Notes: generated by a model from the sequence alone, not told the origin. A stretch of DNA of 64,000 nucleotides from Bacillus sp. FJAT-42315 (GCF_002797375.1 NZ_KZ454941.1:220118-284117), one strand, 5' to 3'; positions 54,203 through 63,337 are shown, counted from the stretch's first letter. Program-made: numbers and translations.

Positions 54203-54232
54203 GAAACAGAATATATCACACATGAAACAGAA
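54203..54232 (-). promoter_or_regulatory. LytTR-type direct repeats upstream of the CoA-transferase gene
   Basis: On the minus strand TTCTGTTTC, 12 bases, TTCTGTTTC; the repeats start 21 bp apart. LytTR regulators bind two 9-bp direct repeats separated by about 12 bp. They sit 92-121 bp upstream of the CoA-transferase start, right after the stop codon of the LytTR gene. An inverted repeat TTTCGGTGC / GCACCGAAA (54153-54206) lies between them and the gene. Confidence 0.75.
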
Positions 54233-54234
54233 AG

Positions 54235-54885
54235 TTAATAGTTAAGTGCTTTTCTGAACAAACTGGAGTAGGTTTGGCTAACTGGTATCTTCATTTTATT
54301 CTTCATAATCAGCAGGAAAGTAGAGTGAGAATCCGGTTGAATTTCCTGAATGAAGTTGACATTGACAATGTAAGAACGATGGACGCGAATAAAATGATCC
54401 ATCGGCAATAAAAATTCAAGCTCAGTTAAATTCATTTTGTGATAGCCCTCTCTGTTGACAGCTTGCACCTTTGTTTTACGACTTTCCGCTTCCAGATAGA
54501 TCACATCTTTATAAGGAATAGGATACCAACAATCCTCTGATTTTATCGTAAAAAAATTGGTTGAAATCGGCGACGGCTTTGCAGGGAAAATCGTCGTCAC
54601 CGCACCGATCACTTGATCTCCGTTGAATAGTGGCACGGCCATGGCATAATAAGGTGTGCCATACACCTCACTATCGATATATTCAGAAACGGTATGTTTT
54701 TCTGAAATTGCCTTTCCTGTCACACCTCCTTTTTTAAAAGGTTCACCAGGACGGATTTGCAAATCCACAAGCTTACTCGGCTGATAATAAATAAATTTCT
54801 CTGAGTCTGATACAGCTACAGACGTATTGTATGGAAGAAATGTCCTCATTACATCCATAATAGAAGTCACTGTAAGACGATCCAT
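54235..54885 (-). CDS. LytTR-family regulator with N-terminal sensor domain
   Basis: A 216-residue transcription factor. Residues 1-105 resemble the PAS/GAF-like sensing part (VAVSDSEKFIYYQPSK, YYAMAVPLFNGDQVIGAVTTIFP) often found in front of signal domains; there is no receiver aspartate, so it senses a ligand directly. The LytTR DNA-binding domain (about 115-214) includes VIYLEAESRKTKVQ and FIRVHRSYIVNVNFI. The ATG at 54885 has GAGGTGG upstream; a GTG at 54894 is also in frame. It precedes the CoA-transferase gene, its likely target. Confidence 0.87.
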   Translation of the reverse strand: MDRLTVTSIMDVMRTFLPYNTSVAVSDSEKFIYYQPSKLVDLQIRPGEPFKKGGVTGKAISEKHTVSEYIDSEVYGTPYYAMAVPLFNGDQVIGAVTTIFPAKPSPISTNFFTIKSEDCWYPIPYKDVIYLEAESRKTKVQAVNREGYHKMNLTELEFLLPMDHFIRVHRSYIVNVNFIQEIQPDSHSTFLLIMKNKMKIPVSQTYSSLFRKALNY

Positions 54886-54963
54886 AATCTCCACCTCTTC
54901 TTGCTTATCGTATATACTTATCTTATCAAGATCATATGAAAGAAGGAAGAAAGGAAGAGATTA

Positions 54964-55440
54964 ATGAGCAAAGCGAAAACAAATGCGATGCGGATGCTTG
55001 ATGCCGCTAAATTGACTTATGAAACATTAGTATACGAAAATAAGGACGGAAAAATTGATGGTATTTCCGTTGCCAATAAAATAGGTAGAAATCAGGAAAT
55101 GGTTTACAAAACGTTAGTCACGAGTGGAGCGAAGGACTTATACGTATTCGTGATTCCAGTAGCAGAAGAATTAGATTTGAAAAAAGCAGCGAAAGCAGCG
55201 GGAGAGAAAAAGCTTGAAATGATACCCGTGAAGGATATTCAAAAGCATACAGGCTACATTCGAGGTGGTTGCTCACCGATTGGAATGAAAAAGCTCTATC
55301 CCACTTTTATTGATGCAAGTGCCAACTCGTTAGAGACGATCATTGCTAGCGGAGGAAAAATCGGCATCCAGCTCGAATTAAAAACAACTGATTTGATTCA
55401 TTTGACAAAAGGCAATGCACAATTTGATTTGATCAAGTAA
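54964..55440 (+). CDS. ybaK: Cys-tRNA(Pro)/Cys-tRNA(Cys) deacylase YbaK
   Basis: A 158-residue trans-editing protein that removes cysteine from mischarged tRNA(Pro). [10 protein letters not shown] with the catalytic lysine and the glycine-rich [20 protein letters not shown] are hallmarks of the YbaK/EbsC branch. Length is normal. GAAAGGAAG precedes the ATG. It is divergent from the LytTR gene and is probably a single unit. Confidence 0.93.
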   Translation: MSKAKTNAMRMLDAAKLTYETLVYENKDGKIDGISVANKIGRNQEMVYKTLVTSGAKDLYVFVIPVAEELDLKKAAKAAGEKKLEMIPVKDIQKHTGYIRGGCSPIGMKKLYPTFIDASANSLETIIASGGKIGIQLELKTTDLIHLTKGNAQFDLIK

Positions 55441-55584
55441 AAGATATGACATTCTTGAATATTATGTGAAGCTTCTGTTAATGTTATGTGACTTTTTGAT
55501 GAAAAGATAATGAACATGGTATTTTTTTGCTTTTTTTGAGATATAATGTGGACATAATAAAAGAACAGGAAGTGAAAAATAATA

Positions 55585-55869
55585 ATGGTTGTTGTCAACT
55601 TACTTGATTCAAGAAATTATTTTGACGGTGAAATTAAAGAGGATTTCCTAGTTATTTACGAAAAACTTCAGCATTCTCAAGCAGTCTTTCATGAAGGCAG
55701 ATTTGGAGAAGTCGAAGGATCTACAGAAGAATATTTAAAAGTACTACACAATCCAGGTGAAGATTGCTCACTAATGAACGTGAAAAGCTACAAAATCGGG
55801 CAAGAATATAAATGCCTAGATGATGCACTGAACAACATCAAAGAAGCTCACCGGGAAATTTTCAAGTAA
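55585..55869 (+). CDS. Small hypothetical protein, 94 residues
   Basis: I do not recognise it. The protein is acidic and soluble, with no membrane helix or signal peptide; VFHEGRFGEVEGSTEEYLKVLHNP and an amphipathic C-terminal helix are its visible features. A promoter is likely near 55542 (TATAAT) and AGGAAGTG precedes the ATG, so it is probably expressed. Repeat array 2 begins about 75 bp after its stop. Confidence 0.65.
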   Translation: MVVVNLLDSRNYFDGEIKEDFLVIYEKLQHSQAVFHEGRFGEVEGSTEEYLKVLHNPGEDCSLMNVKSYKIGQEYKCLDDALNNIKEAHREIFK

Positions 55870-55944
55870 GTGATCTGAACAACGACAATTGTTATTGTTA
55901 CATGAGAGGTAGCCTCCGAACTGGGGCTACTTCTTTTTCGTGTG

Positions 55945-56065
55945 TTCGAGGGATTTCTTCGATCTTATGTGGCAGTTCTTCGATGTTTGGGTAATTTGAT
56001 TGACCTTTAGAGAGGATTCTTCGACATTCAAGTAATTTGATGGACATTAGCGGGTCTTCTCCGAC
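55945..56065 (-). repeat. 41-bp tandem array 2, degenerate, minus strand
   Basis: Read on the minus strand, cores begin at 56065 (GTCGGAGAA), 56045 (GTCCATCAAA), 56025 (GTCGAAGAA), 56004 (GTCAATCAAA), 55984 (ATCGAAGAA) and 55963 (ATCGAAGAAA). Steps are 20, 20, 21, 20 and 21 bp. The GTCGAAGAA type alternates with a second type, GTCNATCAAATTAC. It is the most decayed of the three arrays but keeps the same spacing. It fills much of the 288-bp gap between 55870 and 56157. Confidence 0.85.
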
Positions 56066-56157
56066 TTCCCAACACTACTCTCTGAACATAAACCACTTTT
56101 GATCATCATATATATAAAGTGAAACCAGTCTAAATCGATCAATAAAGAGGTGTAGAT

Positions 56158-57222
56158 ATGAGCGGTCAAGCGATTCGTTATTTTACACGGGGAAACACGG
56201 CGAAAGGGTTTTATAGCTTACTTGAAACGAACCTTCAGGGGATCGAGCAAGTGTTTATTGTAGATGGTGGAACAGAAGTGGACAGAAAGGCTTGTATCGG
56301 ACAATTGGCTGAGCGCTGTGTAGAATTGGGGATGAATGTGGAATTCATTCATTGTGCTTCTGACCCAGATGCTCTTGAAGGGATCATTATGACAGATGAA
56401 AAAACAGCTGTGTATGCGTATAGCCTTTCTACTAAAGAAATAGCGGGGGCAAACAAACAATATGTCACTATTCCAGAAAGAAAGCCTGTCTCTGAACAAG
56501 CAGCACAGGAAATGCTTGAGCTTGTAGAAAAAGCGAATACAGCTACAACAAAGGCTTACGCTTGTTTTAGAAAAGCGCTTGATGTACATGATGAATGGGA
56601 GCATATTTACATTCAAGCACTCGATCAACGGAGAGCCAATCAACTGACGGCCAACATTATTCAGCAACTTATTCCTGTAAATGATCAACATCGGGAGGCA
56701 GTGGTAAGTAAACACCGCTTTCTCGGGGCGGCTACCCCGAAAGGAGCGGTTGATTTCATCGATAATTTAACGGAGAATCTCAACAATCGCTACTTTATTA
56801 AAGGGAGACCGGGGTCAGGGAAGTCAACGATGATGAAAAAAATTGCCGCTGCCGTAGAAGAGCGAGGGTATGACACAGAAGTGTATCATTGTGGATTTGA
56901 CCCAAACAGTATCGATATGGTAATCATTAGGGAGCTGGACTTTGCTATATTCGATAGCACCGCCCCGCATGAATACTTTCCTAACAGACCGTCTGATAGT
57001 ATTATTGATCTTTATGAAGAGATTATTGAAGAGGGAACCGATGAAAAAAATGCAACAAAAATAAATAAAGTGGCCGATCAATACAGTGACTTAATGAAAA
57101 AAGCAACTCGTTATTTAGCAGAAAGTAAGCAATACAAAGATCAGATCGAAACATTGTATGAACAAAGGAAAGATCCAATGATCGTCAGTCACGTTTGCCA
57201 CCATATTTTACAAAAGATTTAA
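56158..57222 (+). CDS. Duplicated P-loop ATPase, PRK06851-like
   Basis: A 354-residue soluble protein built of two related halves. The second half has a complete Walker A, GRPGSGKST (216-224), and HCGFDPNSIDMVII after it. In the first half the matching place reads GGTEVDRKA (37-45), so the P-loop is lost, while HCASDPDALEGIIM repeats the following motif. This pattern is that of the PRK06851 group in spore-formers, for which I know no function. AAAGAGGTG precedes the ATG. It is monocistronic. Confidence 0.82.
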   Translation: MSGQAIRYFTRGNTAKGFYSLLETNLQGIEQVFIVDGGTEVDRKACIGQLAERCVELGMNVEFIHCASDPDALEGIIMTDEKTAVYAYSLSTKEIAGANKQYVTIPERKPVSEQAAQEMLELVEKANTATTKAYACFRKALDVHDEWEHIYIQALDQRRANQLTANIIQQLIPVNDQHREAVVSKHRFLGAATPKGAVDFIDNLTENLNNRYFIKGRPGSGKSTMMKKIAAAVEERGYDTEVYHCGFDPNSIDMVIIRELDFAIFDSTAPHEYFPNRPSDSIIDLYEEIIEEGTDEKNATKINKVADQYSDLMKKATRYLAESKQYKDQIETLYEQRKDPMIVSHVCHHILQKI

Positions 57223-57227
57223 AGAGA

Positions 57228-57254
57228 GAGGGTCAGAAGAGATTTCTGGCCCTC
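57228..57254. terminator. Hairpin between ATPase and alpha/beta hydrolase genes
   Basis: Stem GAGGG-CAGAA / TTCTG-CCCTC with one internal mismatch, between convergent genes; T run short. Confidence 0.6.
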
Positions 57255-58068
57255 ATTTCTCGTTCCATAAAAATTGTCCGATTAGTGCATCGACTTCATC
57301 GCTTTCATGTAAGCCGCTATGGTTAATGTTGCGGTCTACAATGATGGCTTCGGTATAGTTTTCTTTAGGAACGATGTTTTTGATCGCTAACGCACTATCA
57401 ACAGCCACTAGTTGATCACCGACTCCAGCAATCGTAAGCACTTTTACGTGCTTCGGGAAAGCTTCTTTATTGTCATCTAATTGTTGAGCGGCAGGAGAAT
57501 TAGGTATCAAGTCATATGCAGCTCCTCCTGTGTTCGCTTTCAAGTAATCCTCACTTTTTACCCCTTTAAATGGACTGCCAATCACAACAAGCTTTTCAAC
57601 ATGTGGATATTTGCTTCTGTGTCTATAATCCTCTAAAAATTTTGTGGACACAATACCACCCATCGAATGACCAACTAGATTGACTCGATCGATGCCATAA
57701 TGCGACTTCAATGTATGCATCACTTCAGAGAGCCAGTAGGCTGTATCTTCAAAGCTTGCACGATTATTTTCAAATACGACTTGAACGAACAAGCGATCAT
57801 TTTCTGTGTAGCGCTGTACTTTAGAGGTCAGCACGCGACCGTCTTTCGTCACTTTGCATACGATTGCTTGTTTTCCCCAATGATGCTGATTTTCAAAACG
57901 ATGGAGCATCGAACGGAAGGAAACTGCGGTCCCTTTATAGCCATGAACAAATACCGTAACGTTAGAGGGTGGAGCAGTCGCTGCTTTTGTTTGAGTAAGT
58001 AAATAATAACCGATACAAGTAAAGATGGTAAGGAGTACAATTAAGGTGTTTTTTCTCAGATGACTCAT
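57253..58068 (-). CDS. Membrane-anchored or exported alpha/beta hydrolase (DUF915 type)
   Basis: A 271-residue lipase-like protein. Residues 5-24 form a hydrophobic signal or anchor, then VFVHGYKGTAVSF (the HG oxyanion motif), the nucleophile Ser135 in LVGHSMGGIVSTKF, an acidic residue in GVGDQLVAVDSA and a late histidine in NHSGLHES. This set fits the DUF915 cell-surface hydrolases of Firmicutes. The ATG at 58068 has AAAGGAG upstream. The substrate, perhaps a lipid or ester outside the cell, is unknown. Confidence 0.88.
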   Translation of the reverse strand: MSHLRKNTLIVLLTIFTCIGYYLLTQTKAATAPPSNVTVFVHGYKGTAVSFRSMLHRFENQHHWGKQAIVCKVTKDGRVLTSKVQRYTENDRLFVQVVFENNRASFEDTAYWLSEVMHTLKSHYGIDRVNLVGHSMGGIVSTKFLEDYRHRSKYPHVEKLVVIGSPFKGVKSEDYLKANTGGAAYDLIPNSPAAQQLDDNKEAFPKHVKVLTIAGVGDQLVAVDSALAIKNIVPKENYTEAIIVDRNINHSGLHESDEVDALIGQFLWNEK

Positions 58069-58127
58069 CTTATTTTCTCCTTTCATCTTAAGTATGTTCT
58101 TTTAACGATAGAAATATCTTTCAAGAG

Positions 58128-58150
58128 AAAAAGACTGTCCGAGGACAGTC
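58128..58150 (-). terminator. Terminator after the AI-2E-family gene
   Basis: Stem GACTGTC / GACAGTC with a 4-nt loop and, on the minus strand, a run of T. Confidence 0.8.
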
Positions 58151-58153
58151 CTA

Positions 58154-59233
58154 CTACACATTTTTAGTCGCTGCTTGTTTAATTTCCTGACGCATATCAT
58201 ATAAGTTAACGACGACCGTTTTGATGATGGCGTAAGCAGGAATAGCTAAAATAACTCCCAAAATACCAGCTAAATTTCCAGCGGTAAGGATGACAGTGAT
58301 GACGGTTAATGGATGGATATCAAGCGCTTTCCCCATCACATTTGGTGAAATTAAATTCGACTCAATTTGCTGCGCTACTAGCATAATGATCGCTACGTAA
58401 ATCACTAGTTGAGGGTCTTGTGCCCACGCTACTAATAGAGCAGGAGCAACCGCCAAATAAGGTCCTAAAAACGGAATAACATTCGTTGCCATACCGAACA
58501 GCGCTAAAAGGAGTGCATAATCCAATCCGATGAATAAATATCCAATAAAGAGCATAACCCCTATGAGAAAGCTAACAAATAGTTGTCCTTGTATATAGGA
58601 TTTTAATGTGTTATCTAAATCACTTAGCGTCTTCTGAATCCACTCTTTGCGATTCCCAGTGAAAAATTGCGTTATAAAAGGAGCGAACTTTTCACGGTCT
58701 TTCAGCATATAAACCAAGAAGAATGGAACCAATACGATCGAAAATGTTGCTTGAAGCAATGACTGAATAAAATTAATGAGCCAAGTACCGAAAGACATAG
58801 CCATTATTTGAATTTTATTAAGGGCTTCCTCAATCGCTTGAACGGCACTTTCTGGTAGTCGCTCACGTTGGTTCATTATGTAACTAATGCCTTCTTCGGC
58901 TGCATGAAACATTCGCGGTGTATTTTTAATCAGCTTCGTCATTTGTTCATTTACAAGTGGGCCGATAATGGTTGACAACATCCAAAATACTCCAAAAAGT
59001 AAAATGAATACAATTAAAATTGAAGACCATTTAGGGAAACGTTTCCCTTCGAGCCAGTTAACCATCGGACGTGTTAAGTAAAATAAAACACCAGCTAATA
59101 AAATCGGTAAAAATACGGTTTGCACCACAATCATCAATGGATAGAAAATATCTTGTACTTCCCTAAATAGCATAATAATGATAAGTAGAAGAATAATTCC
59201 AATCCCAAATTGAAACCAACTTTTATGAGTCAT
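58154..59233 (-). CDS. AI-2E-family transporter
   Basis: A 359-residue membrane protein with eight helices, including GLDYALLLALFGMATNVIPFLGPYLA and the domain-ending AIPAYAIIKTVV. AI-2E proteins of bacilli are mostly cation/proton antiporters or of unknown transport function; only some move autoinducer-2. The ATG at 59233 with GAAAGGAAGTG upstream is preferred to the in-frame ATG at 59338, which lies inside the preceding terminator region. Confidence 0.87.
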   Translation of the reverse strand: MTHKSWFQFGIGIILLLIIIMLFREVQDIFYPLMIVVQTVFLPILLAGVLFYLTRPMVNWLEGKRFPKWSSILIVFILLFGVFWMLSTIIGPLVNEQMTKLIKNTPRMFHAAEEGISYIMNQRERLPESAVQAIEEALNKIQIMAMSFGTWLINFIQSLLQATFSIVLVPFFLVYMLKDREKFAPFITQFFTGNRKEWIQKTLSDLDNTLKSYIQGQLFVSFLIGVMLFIGYLFIGLDYALLLALFGMATNVIPFLGPYLAVAPALLVAWAQDPQLVIYVAIIMLVAQQIESNLISPNVMGKALDIHPLTVITVILTAGNLAGILGVILAIPAYAIIKTVVVNLYDMRQEIKQAATKNV

Positions 59234-59323
59234 GCACTCACTTCCTTTCTCTACTAGCTTTATTATACCGAGATAAGAGTGGTAGAGAAACCCTTTTCCA
59301 TACAGATTTGGATAATCAGCATA

Positions 59324-59375
59324 AAAAACCGGCAACACACGCTCGTGATGAATCGAGGGTGCGTTGCCGGTTTTT
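59324..59375 (-). terminator. Terminator downstream of the YjiH-type gene
   Basis: Stem AAAAACCGGCAAC / GTTGCCGGTTTTT (13 bp) with further pairing in the loop. It lies about 107 bp after the stop of the minus-strand gene, with the dispersed 61-bp element between. Confidence 0.88.
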
Positions 59376-59425
59376 CACTGCGATAAGTCAACATCGATTC
59401 ACTACCGTTCATCGTGTTTCCTTTA

Positions 59426-59486
59426 TCTCGTGCGGATCATTCCAGTCCATACGTCGCTAAACGGCGCCTTCCGCATTTCGATTAAA
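59426..59486 (-). repeat. 61-bp dispersed element, copy B, joined to a stop codon
   Basis: The second copy of the element at 23762-23822, 51 of 61 identical. Its TTA at 59482-59484 is the complement of the stop codon of the YjiH-type gene, just as copy A abuts the CDF-transporter stop. Confidence 0.8.
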
Positions 59487-60834
59487 ATACTAAGTGGGCG
59501 ACTCCGGCGATGATTGGTAGGGTGATGAGTGTTCTTAATAGGAAGATCAAGATCAGGTCTTTAAATGATACTGGAATTTTTGTTCCTAGGATTAGACCGC
59601 CCATTTCTGAAATATAGACGAGCTGAGAAACGGAAAGTGTCGCAATAACAAAACGTGTTAATTCACTTTCAATTCCTGCACCAATAACAGAAGGTAAGAA
59701 CATATCTGCGAATCCAACCATAATCGTTTCAGATGCTTCAGCAGCAAATGGGATTTGCAGGAGTTCAAGCAATGGAATGAACGGCATTCCTAGCCATTGG
59801 AATACAGGAGTCGTTTCTGCAATTACTAGAGCTACTGTACCTAACGCCATGACTACCGGTGCTACACCAAGCCACATATCGATTACGTTATGAATTCCGT
59901 CTTTCACTACTTGAGTAGGTTTATTTTTTTGTGCTTGCTCAATCGCTTGATTAAAGCCGTAAGAAATCGGAGAAAAACCTGCAGGAATCCGTTCTTCAGA
60001 TGCTGTTCTCTCGTTTCCGTTGATAAATGTATCTTCTTTTCTAGATAGTGGTGGGATGCGCGGCAAAATGAGGGCCGCAACAATTCCTGAGAAAATGACC
60101 GTGCCATAAAAAGCAATGAAATGGTCGGCTAAATTGACTTGAGAAATGACGACTAAACAGAAAGTAACAGAAACGACAGAGAAAGTAGTACCGATAATCG
60201 CGGCTTCTTTTTTCGTATAAAAGCCTTCTTCATATTGCTTGCTCGTCAATAGTACCCCAATCGTACCGTCACCGAGCCAAGACGTAAGGCAGTCGACAGA
60301 TGACCGCCCAGGCAATTTAAATAGTGGACGCATTACTTTTGTCAATGAATAGCCAATAAACTCAAGTAGTCCAAAATTTAAAAGTAGAGGCAATAACAAC
60401 CCAGCGAATAAGAAAGTAGCAAACAAAACTGGTAACAAAGCGGTTAAGAGTAGTCCACCCGTATTCTCTGAGTAAATTGCTTCAGGACCTATTTTCAACA
60501 AGGTAAGGGTAGCAAAAATAGCTCCTAACACACGTACAATTGCCCAAAAAGGAGTAATATCAAACAAAGAAGCTAAAAAATGAGAATTCCTTACAAATTG
60601 TGGGCGGAGTGCTTTCACAAATAATGTGCCGGCTGCTGATATGATAATCAAAACGGTCATAATCGCTGGAATATAGTCTCCTATAGCATCCATTAAAGAA
60701 TTTGACAATATGGCGATCGGAATAGTGTACCCGTCGCCCATTTTTACTGGGATCATAAACAAAATGACGCCAATTAAAGAAGGGATGAGGAAAAGTAAAA
60801 TATGTGAGATTGAGTATTTGTTTGTTTTTTCCAT
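59482..60834 (-). CDS. YjiH-family membrane protein with Gate (nucleoside-recognition) domain
   Basis: A 450-residue membrane protein with about eleven hydrophobic segments. The SWLGDGTIGVLLTSKQYEEGFYTKKEAAIIGTTFS region (in parts) and the late GLILGTKIPVSFKDL are marks of the YjiH/Gate-domain family, related to concentrative nucleoside transporters and to SpoIIIJ-independent spore membrane proteins. Its substrate is not established. GAGAGGAT precedes the ATG. It is a single-gene unit after an AT-rich 287-bp leader (60835-61121) in which I see no other gene. Confidence 0.85.
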   Translation of the reverse strand: MEKTNKYSISHILLFLIPSLIGVILFMIPVKMGDGYTIPIAILSNSLMDAIGDYIPAIMTVLIIISAAGTLFVKALRPQFVRNSHFLASLFDITPFWAIVRVLGAIFATLTLLKIGPEAIYSENTGGLLLTALLPVLFATFLFAGLLLPLLLNFGLLEFIGYSLTKVMRPLFKLPGRSSVDCLTSWLGDGTIGVLLTSKQYEEGFYTKKEAAIIGTTFSVVSVTFCLVVISQVNLADHFIAFYGTVIFSGIVAALILPRIPPLSRKEDTFINGNERTASEERIPAGFSPISYGFNQAIEQAQKNKPTQVVKDGIHNVIDMWLGVAPVVMALGTVALVIAETTPVFQWLGMPFIPLLELLQIPFAAEASETIMVGFADMFLPSVIGAGIESELTRFVIATLSVSQLVYISEMGGLILGTKIPVSFKDLILIFLLRTLITLPIIAGVAHLVF

Positions 60835-61121
60835 TTGTTAGTTATCCTCTCTTTGTATAATTATTAAGAAATACTAATTTTAATGCGTTTCGGCTTAAAA
60901 ATCTACAATTTCCTTGTATTTTCAATATAAAAACAATTCGAATTATTTTTAAAAACTATAACATAATAATATATAATTGAAAAGATAGAATGTCACAAAT
61001 TAGACAAAAAGTTCAGAGGGATTTGTTAAAAAGTTCTCTACTTTTCTTGAAAAACATAGTGAGTTCCATTCATGCTAAAATAAGTAAGTGAATACAATAC
61101 AACATATAGCAGGTGAGAAAA

Positions 61122-62003
61122 ATGATTAAATGTATGGCGACAGACATGGATGGCACCCTTTTAAACGGGAAAATGGAAGTTAGTGAAGAAAATCGCCGAG
61201 CGGTCAAAGCAGCTCAAGCAGAAGGGATAGAAGTTGTTGTGGCGACAGGACGTTCTTATGTTGAAGCTCGTTATGCCCTCGATCAAGCTGATATTCATTG
61301 TCCGATCATTTGCGCGAATGGAGCAGAGATTCGGGACGTCTCTGGCGAAGTAATGAACCATTTTTTTATTGAAAAAGAAACCGCTGCACGTATCTTCCAA
61401 ATGCTAAAGGAAATCGGACTCTATTTTGAAATACATACAGCAAAAGGCACACTCACAGATGATTATGACAAAGCACTTGATATTATGGTCAATATTTTTC
61501 TAACGGCTCATTCAGAAATTCCGCAAGACCAAATCCGTGAAGCGGCTAAAATTCGTTTTACAAAAGGGTTACTTCAATTAGTGGACAGCTATGAAGAGGT
61601 TATTTATGACGAGGATACAGCTGTTTACAAATTTTTAGCTTTTTCATTTGAAAAAGAGAAATTAGACGAAGCTAAAAAACAGCTCGCTCTTATTCAAGGT
61701 TTAGCGATTAGTTCTTCAGGAAGCGAAAATATCGAAATTACTCATAGTGATGCCCAAAAAGGGATAGCTTTAGAGCAGTTCATAAAGGAAAAAGGAATCA
61801 CCCTTGAAGAAACGATGGCGATTGGTGACAATTTCAATGATGTTTCTATGTTAGAGCGTGTGGGCTTCCCGATAGCTATGGGCAATGCCAATCAAGAAGT
61901 GAAAGAACTATGTAACTACGTGACAGCCACCAATGATGAAAATGGAGTAGCAGCTGCTATTGAAAGATTGATCGGTGTAAAGAATCACGAGAATTTCTCG
62001 TGA
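61122..62003 (+). CDS. Cof-type HAD-superfamily phosphatase
   Basis: A 293-residue HAD hydrolase with a type IIB cap. Motif I is DMDGTLLNG (Asp8 and Asp10), motif II the threonine in VVATGRSY, motif III lysine in SDAQKGIAL and motif IV GDNFNDVSML. Such enzymes dephosphorylate sugar phosphates or flavin intermediates; the specific substrate cannot be told. AGGTGAG precedes the ATG at 61122; a GTG at 61113 is also in frame. Confidence 0.92.
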   Translation: MIKCMATDMDGTLLNGKMEVSEENRRAVKAAQAEGIEVVVATGRSYVEARYALDQADIHCPIICANGAEIRDVSGEVMNHFFIEKETAARIFQMLKEIGLYFEIHTAKGTLTDDYDKALDIMVNIFLTAHSEIPQDQIREAAKIRFTKGLLQLVDSYEEVIYDEDTAVYKFLAFSFEKEKLDEAKKQLALIQGLAISSSGSENIEITHSDAQKGIALEQFIKEKGITLEETMAIGDNFNDVSMLERVGFPIAMGNANQEVKELCNYVTATNDENGVAAAIERLIGVKNHENFS

Positions 62004-62007
62004 TTCT
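61981..62007 (+). terminator. Hairpin overlapping the end of the HAD gene
   Basis: Perfect 13-bp stem AGAATCACGAGAA / TTCTCGTGATTCT around a single-base centre, spanning the stop codon. No clear T run follows. Confidence 0.65.
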
Positions 62008-62072
62008 CTATCCAAATGAGTTATTAGTGTGTTAGAATAATTCTTAAAATTCAAATAAAGAAGGGGAAAAAT

Positions 62073-63332
62073 GTGAGCAGTGCGCTAACGAAAGTAAAAG
62101 TAGAAGACATCGTCATGGCAAATCAAACGTTAAAAGATGTGGTGACTCAAACACCACTACAAAAAAATGAGCTATTATCGGCTCGTTTCGGCTGCAATAT
62201 TTATTTAAAGCGCGAGGATCTGCAAATTGTTCGCTCTTTTAAATTACGCGGCGCTTACAACTTTATATATAGCCTGTCAGAAGAAGAACGAGCAAAAGGA
62301 GTAGTTTGTGCGAGCGCAGGTAACCACGCACAAGGAGTAGCTTTTTCTTGCAAGCAGTTAAATATTAAAGGGACCATTTTTATGCCATCTACCACGCCAA
62401 GACAAAAAGTATCACAAGTGAAACTTTTTGGTGGAGATAATGTGGAGGTTATTTTAACCGGAGATACATTTGATGACTCTTATTTAGCCGCAATGAGCTT
62501 TTGTTCAGAGAAGCAAATGGAATTTATCCATCCATTTGATGATTATCGAACGATTGCTGGGCAAGGAACAGTCGGCGTGGAGATTATGAACGAGATGTCT
62601 GATCCGATTGACTATCTATTTTGTTCAATTGGCGGCGGTGGCTTAGCATCTGGTGTCGGTTCATATGTGAAAAGCATTAGTCCGAACACAAAAATGATCG
62701 GTGTGGAGCCTGAGGGGGCACCAGGGATGAAAACGTCCCTTGCTAATAATGAAGTGGTTGCTCTCGAACAAATTGATTCATTTGTTGATGGAGCGGCGGT
62801 CAAGCAAGTCGGAAACATCACGATGGAGATTTGTAAAGAAGTGCTTGATGATATCGTCATTATTCCAGAAGGAAAAGTATGTACAGCCATCTTGAAGCTT
62901 TATAACGAAAATGCGATCGTAGCGGAGCCAGCTGGTGCTCTATCGATTGCTGCACTGGACTTTTACAAGGACGAGATTAAAGGGAAAAACGTTGTTTGTG
63001 TTGTGAGTGGTGGTAATAATGATATTGACCGCATGCAGGAAATTAAAGAGCGCTCTCTTATTTACGAGGGGCTCAAGCATTATTTCATCGTCAACTTCCC
63101 ACAACGTGCCGGAGCCTTACGAGAATTCCTGCACGAAGTACTTGGAGAAACTGATGATGTCACTCGCTTTGAATATACGAAACGAAACAACCGCGACGAA
63201 GGCCCAGTTCTTGTTGGCATTGAGCTAAAGTACAAAGAAGACTACTTCCCGCTCATCAACCGCATGAAACAAAAAGGGTTTCCATACATTGAAATCAACA
63301 GTGATCCGTTTTTGTTTAACTTGCTAATTTAA
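62073..63332 (+). CDS. ilvA: Threonine ammonia-lyase (dehydratase)
   Basis: A 419-residue pyridoxal-phosphate enzyme making 2-oxobutyrate from threonine for isoleucine. Lys57 in VRSFKLRGA binds the cofactor; CASAGNHAQG, IGGGGLASG and CVVSGGNND are intact. A single ACT-like regulatory domain (about 335-419, FIVNFPQRAGALREF) follows, as in the Bacillus enzyme (about 420 residues), so isoleucine feedback is likely. Start is GTG at 62073 behind AAGGGG. It lies alone, away from other ilv genes. Confidence 0.94.
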   Translation: MSSALTKVKVEDIVMANQTLKDVVTQTPLQKNELLSARFGCNIYLKREDLQIVRSFKLRGAYNFIYSLSEEERAKGVVCASAGNHAQGVAFSCKQLNIKGTIFMPSTTPRQKVSQVKLFGGDNVEVILTGDTFDDSYLAAMSFCSEKQMEFIHPFDDYRTIAGQGTVGVEIMNEMSDPIDYLFCSIGGGGLASGVGSYVKSISPNTKMIGVEPEGAPGMKTSLANNEVVALEQIDSFVDGAAVKQVGNITMEICKEVLDDIVIIPEGKVCTAILKLYNENAIVAEPAGALSIAALDFYKDEIKGKNVVCVVSGGNNDIDRMQEIKERSLIYEGLKHYFIVNFPQRAGALREFLHEVLGETDDVTRFEYTKRNNRDEGPVLVGIELKYKEDYFPLINRMKQKGFPYIEINSDPFLFNLLI

Positions 63333-63337
63333 AGTGA

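Noticed and set aside
56218..56715. 165-codon minus-strand frame inside the PRK06851-like gene
   Set aside because: Antisense to a well-supported ATPase, with high Cys/Ile/Phe content typical of reverse-strand artefacts.
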